Shown in pieces: positions 44,460 through 53,190 of a stretch of DNA of 64,000 nucleotides (positions are counted from its first letter, which is position 1; every line of letters begins with the position of its first letter). The notes beneath the pieces are model-generated. The model did not search any database. It was given only the letters and a program-made list of their open reading frames with translations, and was not told the origin of the DNA. The stretch lies in assembly GCF_018130785.1 (NCBI RefSeq), contig NZ_JAFCJT010000010.1, positions 62,001 through 126,000 of the forward strand, read 5' to 3'. A program made the translations under genes and the position numbers. The stretch comes from Bradyrhizobium liaoningense. GTDB taxonomy: Bacteria; Pseudomonadota; Alphaproteobacteria; Rhizobiales; Xanthobacteraceae.

Positions 44460-45956
44460 CTAATGCGTCTCCTCGCCGCTTTTTCCGCCATGTCCGGGAA
44501 CCCCGGCTTCGTCCAGTTTGCGGTAGAGGGTGGACCGGCCGATTTTGAGGCGGCGGGCGACCTCGGACATTTGCCCCCGATAATGCGAGATCGCGAAACG
44601 GATGATCTCGTTCTCCATGTCCTCCAGCGGCCGGACGTCGCCGGTGGGGGTCAGCAGGGACAGGGTCCCCGCCAGCGGCAGCGGCGCGATCGGTATTTCA
44701 CCGCCCGATACCACCGAGGGCGCCGCGATCGGCTCGAGCATCAGCGGCGCGGTCGGGATGTCCGTCCCGAGATGCGGCTGCGAGGTGAGCAAGGGGAAGT
44801 CGGCAAGGTCAAGCTGGTCGCCGTCGCTCATCACCACCGCGCGGTAGACCGCGTTTTCGAGTTGGCGGATGTTGCCCGGCCAGTCGAGCTGGGCGAGGTG
44901 CGCCACGGCCTCGCCGCTGATGCCGGTGATGGCGCGGTTCTCCTCGGCGGCAAAGCGCGCCAGGAAATGCCGGAGCAGATGCGGGATGTCCTCACGCCTG
45001 GCCCGCAGCGACGGAATCGTCAGCGGCAGCACGTGGAGGCGATAGAACAAATCTTCGCGGAAGTGCCCCTGCTTCACCCGCTCCAGCAGCCTGCGGTTGG
45101 TCGCGGAGACGATACGGACGTCGACCTTCAACGGCTTGCGCCCGCCGACCGCTTCGACCGCGCCTTCCTGGAGCGCGCGCAGCAGCTTGACCTGCGCGGT
45201 CAGCGGCAGCTCGCTCACCTCGTCCAGGAACAGCGTGCCGCCATGGGCCTCGACGAACTTGCCGGTGTGCCGTTCGGTGGCGCCGGTGAAGGCGCCCTTC
45301 TCGTGACCGAACAGGATCGACTCGACGAGGTTGTCGGGGATCGCGCCGCAATTGACCGCGACGAACGGCTTTGCCTTGCGCTCGCCGCTGCCATGGATGG
45401 CGCGCGCGAACATTTCCTTGCCGACCCCGGACTCGCCCTCGATCAGTACGGGGATCGAGGAGTTCGCGGCCTTCTGCGCCGCGCGCATCACGCCCGCCAT
45501 CGCCTCGGCGCGCGTGATGATGTCGGAGAAGGTCAGCCGACCCTCGCGGCTGTGACGGATGCGCTGCAATTCGCCCTTCAGCGCAGAAGCGTTGAGTGCG
45601 TTGCGCAGGGAGACCTGGAGCCGCTCCACGCCAACCGGCTTGACGACGAAATCGGCCGCGCCCGCGCGCATCGCCGAGATCACGTTGTCGATGCCGCCAT
45701 GGGCGGTCTGCACGATGACGGGCACGCTGAGGCCAGCCTCGCGGACTTTCGCCAGCACGCCCATGCCGTCGAGGCCGGGCATCACGAGATCGAGGATGAC
45801 GGCGTCGATCGCAGGTGCATCGGGGGCGGTGAGGGCGGCGATCGCGGCGTCGCCGGACTCCACGACGACCGTCTCATAGCCGCATTTCTGCACCATGTTC
45901 TCGACCAGCCGGCGGGCTACGGCGTCGTCGTCGGCGATCAAAATACAGGCAGCCAT
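44460..45956 (-). CDS. Sigma-54-dependent response regulator (NtrC family)
   Basis: A 498-residue three-domain activator. The receiver domain (1-120) has the acidic pair (DDD, residues 9-11), phospho-acceptor Asp56 and Lys106. The AAA domain (about 145-385) contains Walker A GESGVGKE (174-181) and GAFTGA (221-226), which contacts sigma-54. A C-terminal Fis-type helix-turn-helix (AISHYRGQMSEVARRLKIGRSTLYRKLDEAG) binds DNA. The sensor kinase is not next to it. A region of AT/Pro-rich linker before the HTH is longer than usual. It is divergent from pepF, with a CtrA-type box between them. Confidence 0.93.
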   Translation of the reverse strand: MAACILIADDDAVARRLVENMVQKCGYETVVVESGDAAIAALTAPDAPAIDAVILDLVMPGLDGMGVLAKVREAGLSVPVIVQTAHGGIDNVISAMRAGAADFVVKPVGVERLQVSLRNALNASALKGELQRIRHSREGRLTFSDIITRAEAMAGVMRAAQKAANSSIPVLIEGESGVGKEMFARAIHGSGERKAKPFVAVNCGAIPDNLVESILFGHEKGAFTGATERHTGKFVEAHGGTLFLDEVSELPLTAQVKLLRALQEGAVEAVGGRKPLKVDVRIVSATNRRLLERVKQGHFREDLFYRLHVLPLTIPSLRARREDIPHLLRHFLARFAAEENRAITGISGEAVAHLAQLDWPGNIRQLENAVYRAVVMSDGDQLDLADFPLLTSQPHLGTDIPTAPLMLEPIAAPSVVSGGEIPIAPLPLAGTLSLLTPTGDVRPLEDMENEIIRFAISHYRGQMSEVARRLKIGRSTLYRKLDEAGVPGHGGKSGEETH

Positions 45957-46015
45957 GGTGTTCCCCGCACGCTACTACTATCTGTCTCGAATCGGGGCAC
46001 TCTGGCCGAAGCCGA

Positions 46016-46030
46016 TTAACGCACTCTTAA
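46016..46030. promoter_or_regulatory. Candidate CtrA binding site (TTAA-N7-TTAA)
   Basis: TTAACGCACTCTTAA matches the CtrA consensus perfectly. It lies 59 bases before the NtrC-family regulator start (minus) and 54 before pepF (plus), so it could control either or both. Confidence 0.5.
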
Positions 46031-46083
46031 ACCTTGATGCCCCCGCCCGCCGCCGCGATAGTTGAACACAGGTTTCCCACACA

Positions 46084-48051
46084 ATGAATTCGCGCTCCAA
46101 GACCGCTCTCAAGACATCCGCACTTAAGAAGCCCGCTTCCAGCAAACCCGCTCTCCGCAAGCCGAGCACCAAGAAATCCGACGCCAAGGCAAAGCCCTCC
46201 AAGCCGTCACTCGCCAAGTCTTCACCCGCCAAGTCTTCACTCGCCAAGCCTTCGCCCGCAAAGCCTGCGAGCAAGACCGGCAAGCTTCCGGAGTGGAACC
46301 TCGCCGATCTCTATTCCGGGATCGATGCGCCGGAAGTGGCGCGCGATCTCGAAAAGATGGATGCCGATTGCGTCGCGTTCGAGGCCGACTACAAGGGCAA
46401 GCTCGCGACGGGAACAGCAAACGAAGATGGTGGAAAATGGCTCGCCGGGGCGGTGCGACGCTACGAGGCGATCGATGATCTCGCCGGCCGTCTCGGCTCC
46501 TATGCCGGCCTCGTCCACGCCGGCGACAGCGTTGATCCCAAGATTTCAAAGTTTTACGGCGATGTGTCAGAGCGGCTGACGGCTGCGTCCACGCATCTGC
46601 TGTTCTTCGCGCTCGAGCTCAATCGCGTCGATGACGATATTTTGAACCGCGCGATGCAGGCTGCCGAGCTCGCGTATTACCGTCCCTGGATCGATGATCT
46701 GCGCAAGGAGAAGCCGTATCAGCTCGACGACAAGCTCGAGCAGCTTTTCCTCGAGAAGTCGCAGACTGGCTATTCCGCCTTCAACCGGCTGTTCGACCAG
46801 ACCATCTCCGGCCTGCGCTTCAAGGTCGGTGCAAAGGAACTGGCGATCGAGCCGACGCTCAATTTCCTGCAGGACCGTGATGGCGCCAAGCGCAAGGCCG
46901 CGGCCGAAGCGCTGGCGAAAACCTTCAAGGCCAACGAGCGCACGTTCGCGCTGATCACCAACACGCTCGCCAAGGACAAGGACATCTCCGATCGATGGCG
47001 CGGCTTTCAGGACGTCGCGGATTCCCGCCATCTGAACAACCGTGTCGAGCGCGAGGTGGTGGATGCGCTGGTTGCCTCCGTCCGTGCAGCCTATCCAAAG
47101 CTGTCGCATCGCTATTATGCGTTGAAGGCGAAGTGGTTCGGCAAGAAGCGGCTGGCTTATTGGGACCGCAACGCGCCGCTGCCGTTTGCCGCGACCGACG
47201 TCATTGGCTGGCCCGATGCGCGCAACATGGTGCTGACGGCCTATCGCGGTTTCTCGCCCAAGATGGCCGATATCGCCGAGCGCTTCTTCACCGACCGCTG
47301 GATCGACGCGCCGGTGCGTCCGGGCAAGGCGCCGGGCGCCTTCTCGCATCCGACCACGCCGTCGGCGCACCCTTACGTGCTGATGAACTACCAGGGCAAG
47401 CCGCGCGACGTGATGACGCTCGCGCACGAGCTCGGCCATGGCGTGCACCAGGTGCTGGCGGCGAAGAACGGCGCGCTGATGGCGCCGACGCCGCTGACGC
47501 TGGCCGAGACCGCAAGCGTGTTCGGCGAAATGCTCACCTTCAAGCGGCTCCTCGCTCAGACCAAGAACGCAAAACAGCGCCAGGCGCTGCTCGCCGGCAA
47601 GGTCGAGGACATGATCAATACGGTGGTGCGGCAGATCGCGTTCTATTCTTTCGAGCGCGCGGTCCACACCGAGCGCAAGAACGGCGAACTCACCGCGACG
47701 CGGCTCGGCGAGATCTGGCTGTCGGTGCAAGGCGAGAGCCTCGGGCCGGCGATCGAGATCAAGGCGGGCTACGAGAACTACTGGATGTACATCCCGCACT
47801 TCATCCACTCGCCGTTCTACGTCTACGCCTATGCTTTCGGCGATTGTCTCGTGAACTCGCTCTACGCCGTCTACGAGAATGCGGCCGAGGGCTTTGCCGA
47901 GCGCTATCTCGACATGCTCGCCGCCGGTGGCACCAAGCATTATTCCGAGCTGCTGCGGCCGTTCGGGCTCGATGCCAAGGATCCCAAATTCTGGGACGGC
48001 GGTCTCTCGGTCATCGCCGGGATGATCGACGAGCTCGAGGCGATGGGCTGA
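46084..48051 (+). CDS. pepF: Oligoendopeptidase F (M3 metallopeptidase) with a histone-H1-like N-terminal tail
   Basis: A 655-residue M3-family peptidase. The catalytic zinc site HELGH is at about 448-452 (MTLAHELGHGVHQVLA), and the C-terminal WMYIPHFIHSPFYVYAYAFGDCL block is typical of PepF. It hydrolyses peptides of about 7-17 residues in the cytoplasm. Unusually, the first 66 residues form a basic Ala/Lys/Ser/Pro tail with SPAK/SLAK repeats encoded by a 15-bp tandem repeat (46204-46263). No closer Met is available before the enzyme domain, so the tail is part of the product. A terminator follows. Confidence 0.92.
   Translation: MNSRSKTALKTSALKKPASSKPALRKPSTKKSDAKAKPSKPSLAKSSPAKSSLAKPSPAKPASKTGKLPEWNLADLYSGIDAPEVARDLEKMDADCVAFEADYKGKLATGTANEDGGKWLAGAVRRYEAIDDLAGRLGSYAGLVHAGDSVDPKISKFYGDVSERLTAASTHLLFFALELNRVDDDILNRAMQAAELAYYRPWIDDLRKEKPYQLDDKLEQLFLEKSQTGYSAFNRLFDQTISGLRFKVGAKELAIEPTLNFLQDRDGAKRKAAAEALAKTFKANERTFALITNTLAKDKDISDRWRGFQDVADSRHLNNRVEREVVDALVASVRAAYPKLSHRYYALKAKWFGKKRLAYWDRNAPLPFAATDVIGWPDARNMVLTAYRGFSPKMADIAERFFTDRWIDAPVRPGKAPGAFSHPTTPSAHPYVLMNYQGKPRDVMTLAHELGHGVHQVLAAKNGALMAPTPLTLAETASVFGEMLTFKRLLAQTKNAKQRQALLAGKVEDMINTVVRQIAFYSFERAVHTERKNGELTATRLGEIWLSVQGESLGPAIEIKAGYENYWMYIPHFIHSPFYVYAYAFGDCLVNSLYAVYENAAEGFAERYLDMLAAGGTKHYSELLRPFGLDAKDPKFWDGGLSVIAGMIDELEAMG
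46204..46263. repeat. 15-bp tandem repeat encoding the PepF tail
   Basis: Four units of about 15 bp, of the form TCTTCACCCGCCAAG with a few substitutions (starts 46204, 46219, 46234, 46249), giving the repeated S-x-A-K pentapeptides. Confidence 0.75.
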
Positions 48052-48072
48052 GGCGAAGCGCGAGTTCCTTCC

Positions 48073-48104
48073 CGGCACGCGGAATGCGGGTGCCGCAATT
48101 TTTT
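48073..48104 (+). terminator. Probable terminator after pepF
   Basis: CGGCA-CGC-GGAAT-GCG-GG-TGCCG: paired CGGCA/TGCCG and CGC/GCG with a two-base bulge, followed by CAATTTTTT (six T, 48099-48104). About 20 bases after the stop codon. Confidence 0.6.
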
Positions 48105-48276
48105 GTGGCACCCAAGTTCCATCCGTGGGCGCGGGCGACCTTCGCGACGGAGGCCGGCAATCTGCTACGTGGGATTGAACGTTCGCGCGGCCCGCAAGAC
48201 TAACTCAACAGATACTCGAAAGATGATTTTCTACTATTGATTGTGGATTGATCGGTTTCCCCCTGGGGAGGCACCC

Positions 48277-51264
48277 ATGCTCGATCAAGGGCTCGCCACG
48301 CCGGTTCCGATGGCGAGAAATGCTGCCGCCGTCGATCAGGAAACGCCCTGGTGCGAGAAGCACCATCAAATCGTCTGCGATGAGATCGAGGCGATCAACA
48401 CCCGACGCGAGCCGGAACGGCGCCTCGATGCCGACGGCCTGCAACCCTGCCAGTTGCTCGACGTCGTCGGGCTTGCGTTGTCCGGCGGCGGCATTCGCTC
48501 GTCGGCCGTTTGCCTCGGCGTGCTCCAGGCACTGAACCACCACAATCTGATCGGCCGGATCGACTATCTCTCCACGGTGTCGGGCGGCGGCTATATCGGC
48601 ACCTCGCTCAGCGCCACCATGACGGCGGCACGGCGCTTTGTGTTCGGCGAAAGACCCGCAGGCGGAACCGTCACGTCCGCCGAGATCAGCGATACGCCGT
48701 CGGTCGGACACCTGCGCAACTATTCCAACTATCTGATCCCTGCCGGTGCCCGCGATCTCCTGACCGGAGTTGCGATCGTCGTGCGGGGACTGGTCGCCAA
48801 TATCGGGTTGACGTTACCCATCGTGCTGCTGCTTGCCGCCGTCACCATCTGGTCAACGCCGCTGCGGAGCTGCCTGACGGATGCGAACATCTTCGGCGTC
48901 AGTCTCAACAACAGGACGTTGTGCGAGCTGCACGATTTCAGCGACATCGATCGTTACGGTTTCAGCACATTCGGCCTGGTCGTCGCGCTGGTGATGTTCG
49001 CTTGCAGCGGGCTCGCCTATTTCGCCTCGCGCTCCGTCCGTGGCAGCGGTCCCAGCGTCGTGTTCGCCTATATCGGCGGGATCGCGCTATTGCTGGGCGT
49101 CGCGTGCGACTTCGCGCGGTTTCTCAAGGTCCAGCATTTTGCGTTGAGCCTGTCGATCGCAATCATCGGCGGCGTCCTGTTTTTCGGATGGGCGCTCAAG
49201 CAGTCGCTCGCGAGTCCCGGCAAGCGGCAGGAGTTCCGTTCCCATTGGCCGAGCATGGGCGCGACCTTCCTGGTGCTGCTGGCGGTGATCGCCTTCTTCG
49301 AGTTTCAGCCCTTCATGCTGGAGCAGATGTTCGATGTCGCCGAGAGCAGCGCAATCGGTGGACCGGCTGCTGCGGTTGCGATCACCTGGATCAAGTCGCT
49401 TGCGGCGGTGGCTGCGCCAATCGGTGTCTTCGTCACCGCGTTCAGGCAGCAATTCGTGGAATTGCTGAAGGGCAACAGCGCATCCTCGCAATGGGGTTCG
49501 CTTGTGCTCGCGGTCGTCGCGAAGGTCGCGCTATGGATCGCGGGCCTTGCGCTTCCGCTCGTCATCTGGGTCGCATACCTCTATCTGTCCTATTGGGGCA
49601 TCGCCAACGACCTGTTCGAGAGGTGCCCTTCCGTTATGGGCGCAACCTCCCAGCGAGAGTGCCTGGTCAATGCCAAATCGAACGTGCCGTCCGGCAGCCT
49701 CGCAGGCAGGATTCAGTTCGATGCCAGCAAGGGGACCTTGTCGGCGGAAATCACGCCGAAAGCCGCACCGCAGGTCGTGGCAGATGCCGAGCAGTTGACG
49801 CCGACCTGGCACACGCCCGCCTGGCTCCTGTTTCTGGCTCAGAAAGCGGGGCAGGTGGTTCAGGTGCGTTTTCCGAGCCTGTTCCAGGGCAACGCTTCGG
49901 AGCTCGCCTACTCCTACAGTCTGCACATGGTGATCCTCTACACGTTCGCCGGCGTCCTGCTGTTCGCCATCTCGTTCTGCCTGACGCCGAATGCGAACTC
50001 GTTGCACCGCCTCTATCGCGATCGCCTGAGCAAGGCCTTCCTGTTCGATCCGACGCGTTCGGCCGACGGGCGCGTCGCGCCCGCCGAAGCCAGTCTCGAC
50101 CAGGGACGCGATTTCAAGGCGCTCGATCGCATGAAGCTGACGGATCTCTACGCGGCTCCGGCCGCGATGGCCCGGATTCCAGGGCAGCCGGCGACGCCGA
50201 AGCTGCACGCGCCCTATCAGCTCATCAATACGGCGCTGAATATTCAAGGCTCCGACTTTGCCAACCGGCGCGGACGCAACGCGGATTTCTTCGTGTTCTC
50301 GGCCCTGAACGTCGGCAGCGAGGCGACGGGCTATGCGCCCACCGCTCTGGTGCAGGACGACGAGCAAAGTCTCGATCTCGCCACCGCAATGGCGATTTCC
50401 GGAGCTGCGGCCTCCGCGAACATGGGGTCGAACTCGATCAAGGCGCTGACGCCCACGCTTGCGCTTCTCAACGTCCGGCTTGGCTATTGGCTGAAGAACC
50501 CGCGTTACGTCGATGAGCGCGTGCGGCCGCAACGCCGCTCCACGCCGCTCTATTTCTGGTCGGAGATCTCGGGGCGCCTGTACGAGAACAGCGACAGCGT
50601 CTATCTGACGGACGGCGGCCATATTGAGAATCTCGGCGTCTACGAGCTGTTGCGCCGCCGCTGCAAGGTGATCATCGCGGTAGATGCGGAAGCCGATGCG
50701 CCGATGAATTTCGGCTCCCTGATGACGTTGCAGCGTTACGCCCGCATCGACCTCGGCGTCCGCATCGATCTGCCATGGACGCCGATTCGCGAGCGCACGC
50801 GTGCGCTGATGGCGCGCAATGCCGACAAGGCGGGCGATCCCGGCGCGGCCGACGAGCATGATGAGATTGCGCAAGACCATGTCCACGTCGCAATCGGCAC
50901 CATCGACTATGGAGGAGATGAGCAGGGCTATCTCGTCTATGTCAAATCGTCGCTCAATGGCGACGAGAACGACTATATCCGGGACTACGCGCGGCGAAAC
51001 GACCGCTTCCCCCACGAGACCACGGGTGACCAGTTCTTCTCGGAAGAGCAGTTCGAGGTCTACCGCGCGCTGGGCTTCCACATGGCTCACGGTTTCCTGT
51101 CCGGTGACAACCCGGTCGCGGTCGGGTGCGGCGTCGATCCGCATATGGCCCGATTCACTGAAGTGGGCGAGCCGGCGATCGACGCGGTCCGCGAGGCGCT
51201 CGGTCTTCCGATACCCCAGCGACGGACCGCGAGCGTCACCGCCACGATGATCGATCAGGGCTGA
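48277..51264 (+). CDS. Large membrane-embedded patatin-like phospholipase
   Basis: A 995-residue protein. The oxyanion motif SGGGIRSS is at about 69-76 and the nucleophile motif TVSGGGY with Ser102 follows. The catalytic Asp is predicted in TDGGHIENLGVYELLRRRC at about Asp779. Between them lie about eight hydrophobic helices (roughly 160-650), so the active-site halves are separated by about 675 residues and must be brought together by folding. This matches the patatin/cPLA2 superfamily, which hydrolyses phospholipid acyl chains or generates lysolipids. The start at 48277 is supported by GGGGAGG. A solitary gene; the lipid substrate is unknown. The first Gly of GxSxG is Thr here. Confidence 0.8.
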   Translation: MLDQGLATPVPMARNAAAVDQETPWCEKHHQIVCDEIEAINTRREPERRLDADGLQPCQLLDVVGLALSGGGIRSSAVCLGVLQALNHHNLIGRIDYLSTVSGGGYIGTSLSATMTAARRFVFGERPAGGTVTSAEISDTPSVGHLRNYSNYLIPAGARDLLTGVAIVVRGLVANIGLTLPIVLLLAAVTIWSTPLRSCLTDANIFGVSLNNRTLCELHDFSDIDRYGFSTFGLVVALVMFACSGLAYFASRSVRGSGPSVVFAYIGGIALLLGVACDFARFLKVQHFALSLSIAIIGGVLFFGWALKQSLASPGKRQEFRSHWPSMGATFLVLLAVIAFFEFQPFMLEQMFDVAESSAIGGPAAAVAITWIKSLAAVAAPIGVFVTAFRQQFVELLKGNSASSQWGSLVLAVVAKVALWIAGLALPLVIWVAYLYLSYWGIANDLFERCPSVMGATSQRECLVNAKSNVPSGSLAGRIQFDASKGTLSAEITPKAAPQVVADAEQLTPTWHTPAWLLFLAQKAGQVVQVRFPSLFQGNASELAYSYSLHMVILYTFAGVLLFAISFCLTPNANSLHRLYRDRLSKAFLFDPTRSADGRVAPAEASLDQGRDFKALDRMKLTDLYAAPAAMARIPGQPATPKLHAPYQLINTALNIQGSDFANRRGRNADFFVFSALNVGSEATGYAPTALVQDDEQSLDLATAMAISGAAASANMGSNSIKALTPTLALLNVRLGYWLKNPRYVDERVRPQRRSTPLYFWSEISGRLYENSDSVYLTDGGHIENLGVYELLRRRCKVIIAVDAEADAPMNFGSLMTLQRYARIDLGVRIDLPWTPIRERTRALMARNADKAGDPGAADEHDEIAQDHVHVAIGTIDYGGDEQGYLVYVKSSLNGDENDYIRDYARRNDRFPHETTGDQFFSEEQFEVYRALGFHMAHGFLSGDNPVAVGCGVDPHMARFTEVGEPAIDAVREALGLPIPQRRTASVTATMIDQG

Positions 51265-51403
51265 GCAGCGCGACAGCCGGATTCCCGGCAATCGGAATTC
51301 CAAATCACCTGATTTGCCCGAAACCGGCCATCGGTGCCGTTGCCCTGCCCGAAGGTTTGCGGTATCCCAGCCCAAGAATTCGACTTTCGACTGGGGACAA
51401 TAC

Positions 51404-51556
51404 ATGGCTGACCATAGCGAAGTGGCGTACACCACCGCCGACGGCAACGACTACGTTGCCCACGAGCAGACCTATGAGGGCTTCATCAAGCTGGTGAAAT
51501 ACGGCACGGCCTCGGTCGCGCTCATCGTGATCCTGATGGCGATCTTCCTGACCTGA
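51404..51556 (+). CDS. aa3-type cytochrome c oxidase subunit IV
   Basis: A 50-residue bacterial CoxIV-like protein. It starts MADHSEVAYTTADGNDYVAHEQTYEGFIKLVKYG, then one hydrophobic helix (SVALIVILMAIFL). This is the small accessory subunit that stabilises aa3 oxidases in alphaproteobacteria. Start at 51404 with GGGGA upstream. The oxidase core genes are not in the window; it sits before the pnt operon, an arrangement common in rhizobia. Confidence 0.85.
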   Translation: MADHSEVAYTTADGNDYVAHEQTYEGFIKLVKYGTASVALIVILMAIFLT

Positions 51557-51694
51557 CCTATCGGCAGCTGCACGCGCCAGGGGCAGCTGCTGCCCAGAAT
51601 ATTTGCATCAAAGCCGGTCCCAAAACCGGTATCGAACGCTGCGGGAGTAACGCCTAAGTTTGCGCGCGCGCTGTCCCGCGTCGCCGGAGGACCT

Positions 51695-52822
51695 ATGAAG
51701 ATCGCCGTTGCCAAGGAAATCGATCCGTCGGAGCCGCGTGTCGCCGCTTCGCCCGATACGGTGAAGAAGTTCAAGGCGTTGGGCGCCGAGATCGCCGTCG
51801 AGCCGGGCGCCGGGCTCAAGTCGGGTTTGCCGGATTCCGAATTCACCGCCGTGGGCGCCACCGTCAGCGCCGATGCGCTGAAGGACGCCGACATCATCAT
51901 CAAGGTGAAGCGTCCCGAAGCCTCCGAGCTCGCGCAGTACAAGCGCGGTGCACTCGTCATCGCCATCATGGACCCCTACGGCAACGAGGCTGCGCTGAAG
52001 ACGATCGCCGATTCCGGCGTCTCCGCCTTCGCGATGGAACTGATGCCGCGCATCACCCGCGCGCAGGTGATGGACGTGCTGTCGTCGCAGGCGAACCTTG
52101 CCGGCTACCGCGCCGTGATCGAGGGCGCCGAGGCCTTCGGCCGCGCCTTCCCGATGATGATGACCGCGGCCGGCACCGTGCCCGCCGCAAAGGTGTTCGT
52201 GATGGGCGTCGGCGTTGCCGGCCTCCAGGCGATCGCGACCGCGCGCCGTCTCGGCGCCATCGTCACCGCGACCGACGTGCGGCCGGCGACGAAAGAGCAG
52301 GTGGAATCGCTTGGTGCGAAGTTCCTCGCCGTCGAGGACGAGGAGTTCAAGAACGCGCAGACCGCCGGCGGCTACGCCAAGGAGATGTCCAAGGAATACC
52401 AGGCAAAGCAGGCCGCGCTGACCGCCGAGCACATCAAGAAGCAGGACATCGTGATCACGACCGCGCTGATTCCGGGCCGGCCTGCGCCGAAGCTCGTCTC
52501 GGGCGAGATGGTCAAGTCGATGAAGCCCGGTTCGGTGCTGGTCGATCTCGCCGTCGAGCGTGGCGGCAATGTCGAGGGCGCCAGGGCTGGTGAGGTCGTC
52601 GACCTCGATGGCATCAAGATCGTCGGCTACACCAACGTCGCCGGCCGCGTCGCGGCCTCGGCATCCAGCCTCTACGCACGCAATCTGTTCTCCTTCATCG
52701 AGACCATGGTCGACAAGAAAGAGAAGAAGCTCGCCGTGAACTGGGACGACGAGCTCGTCAAGGCCACCGCCCTGACCAAGGACGGCGCGGTGATCCACCC
52801 GAACTTCCAGCCGAAGGTTTAA
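51695..52822 (+). CDS. pntAA: Proton-translocating NAD(P) transhydrogenase subunit PntAA (alpha-1)
   Basis: A 375-residue NAD(H)-binding domain I of the transhydrogenase. It starts MKIAVAKEIDPSEPRVAASPD and has the Rossmann glycine loop VMGVGVAGLQAIATARRLGA with VTATDVRP and the catalytic-loop RPAPKLVSGEMVKSMKPGSVLVDLAVERGGN. It exchanges hydride between NADH and NADP+ through pntB. GGAGG precedes ATG 51695. The subunit is split from PntAB, as is usual in alphaproteobacteria. Confidence 0.97.
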   Translation: MKIAVAKEIDPSEPRVAASPDTVKKFKALGAEIAVEPGAGLKSGLPDSEFTAVGATVSADALKDADIIIKVKRPEASELAQYKRGALVIAIMDPYGNEAALKTIADSGVSAFAMELMPRITRAQVMDVLSSQANLAGYRAVIEGAEAFGRAFPMMMTAAGTVPAAKVFVMGVGVAGLQAIATARRLGAIVTATDVRPATKEQVESLGAKFLAVEDEEFKNAQTAGGYAKEMSKEYQAKQAALTAEHIKKQDIVITTALIPGRPAPKLVSGEMVKSMKPGSVLVDLAVERGGNVEGARAGEVVDLDGIKIVGYTNVAGRVAASASSLYARNLFSFIETMVDKKEKKLAVNWDDELVKATALTKDGAVIHPNFQPKV

Positions 52823-52833
52823 GGAGAGCCGCC

Positions 52834-53151
52834 ATGGAGCATGCTGCACAGGTCGTTGACCCCTTCATCTTTCGGCTGTCGATCTTCGTCCTCGCCGTCT
52901 TCGTCGGCTATTTCGTGGTGTGGTCGGTGACGCCGGCGCTGCACACGCCGCTGATGAGCGTGACCAATGCGATCTCGTCGGTGATCGTGGTCGGCGCGCT
53001 GCTTGCCGGCGGCGTTGCGAATGTCTCGAGCGGCTCGGGCTGGGCACGCGCCTTCGGCTTCGTGGCGCTGATCTTCGCCTGCGTGAACATTTTTGGCGGC
53101 TTCCTTGTCACCCAGCGGATGCTGGCGATGTACAAGAAGAAGTCGAAGTAA
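52834..53151 (+). CDS. pntAB: Transhydrogenase subunit PntAB (alpha-2, membrane)
   Basis: A 105-residue membrane subunit with three or more hydrophobic helices (FRLSIFVLAVFVGYFVVWSV, TNAISSVIVVGALLAGG, FGFVALIFACVNIFGGFL). It forms, with PntB, the proton channel. AAGGAGAG before the ATG; it lies 11 bases after pntAA. Confidence 0.95.
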   Translation: MEHAAQVVDPFIFRLSIFVLAVFVGYFVVWSVTPALHTPLMSVTNAISSVIVVGALLAGGVANVSSGSGWARAFGFVALIFACVNIFGGFLVTQRMLAMYKKKSK

Positions 53152-53190
53152 GCGGCCACCTCGGGCTGAAGGGATCAATGGGGACCTGAG

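Noticed and set aside
49531..51447. A 638-codon minus-strand frame
   Set aside because: Antisense to the patatin gene, with low-complexity Arg/Ala/Leu content typical of reverse frames in GC-rich DNA.
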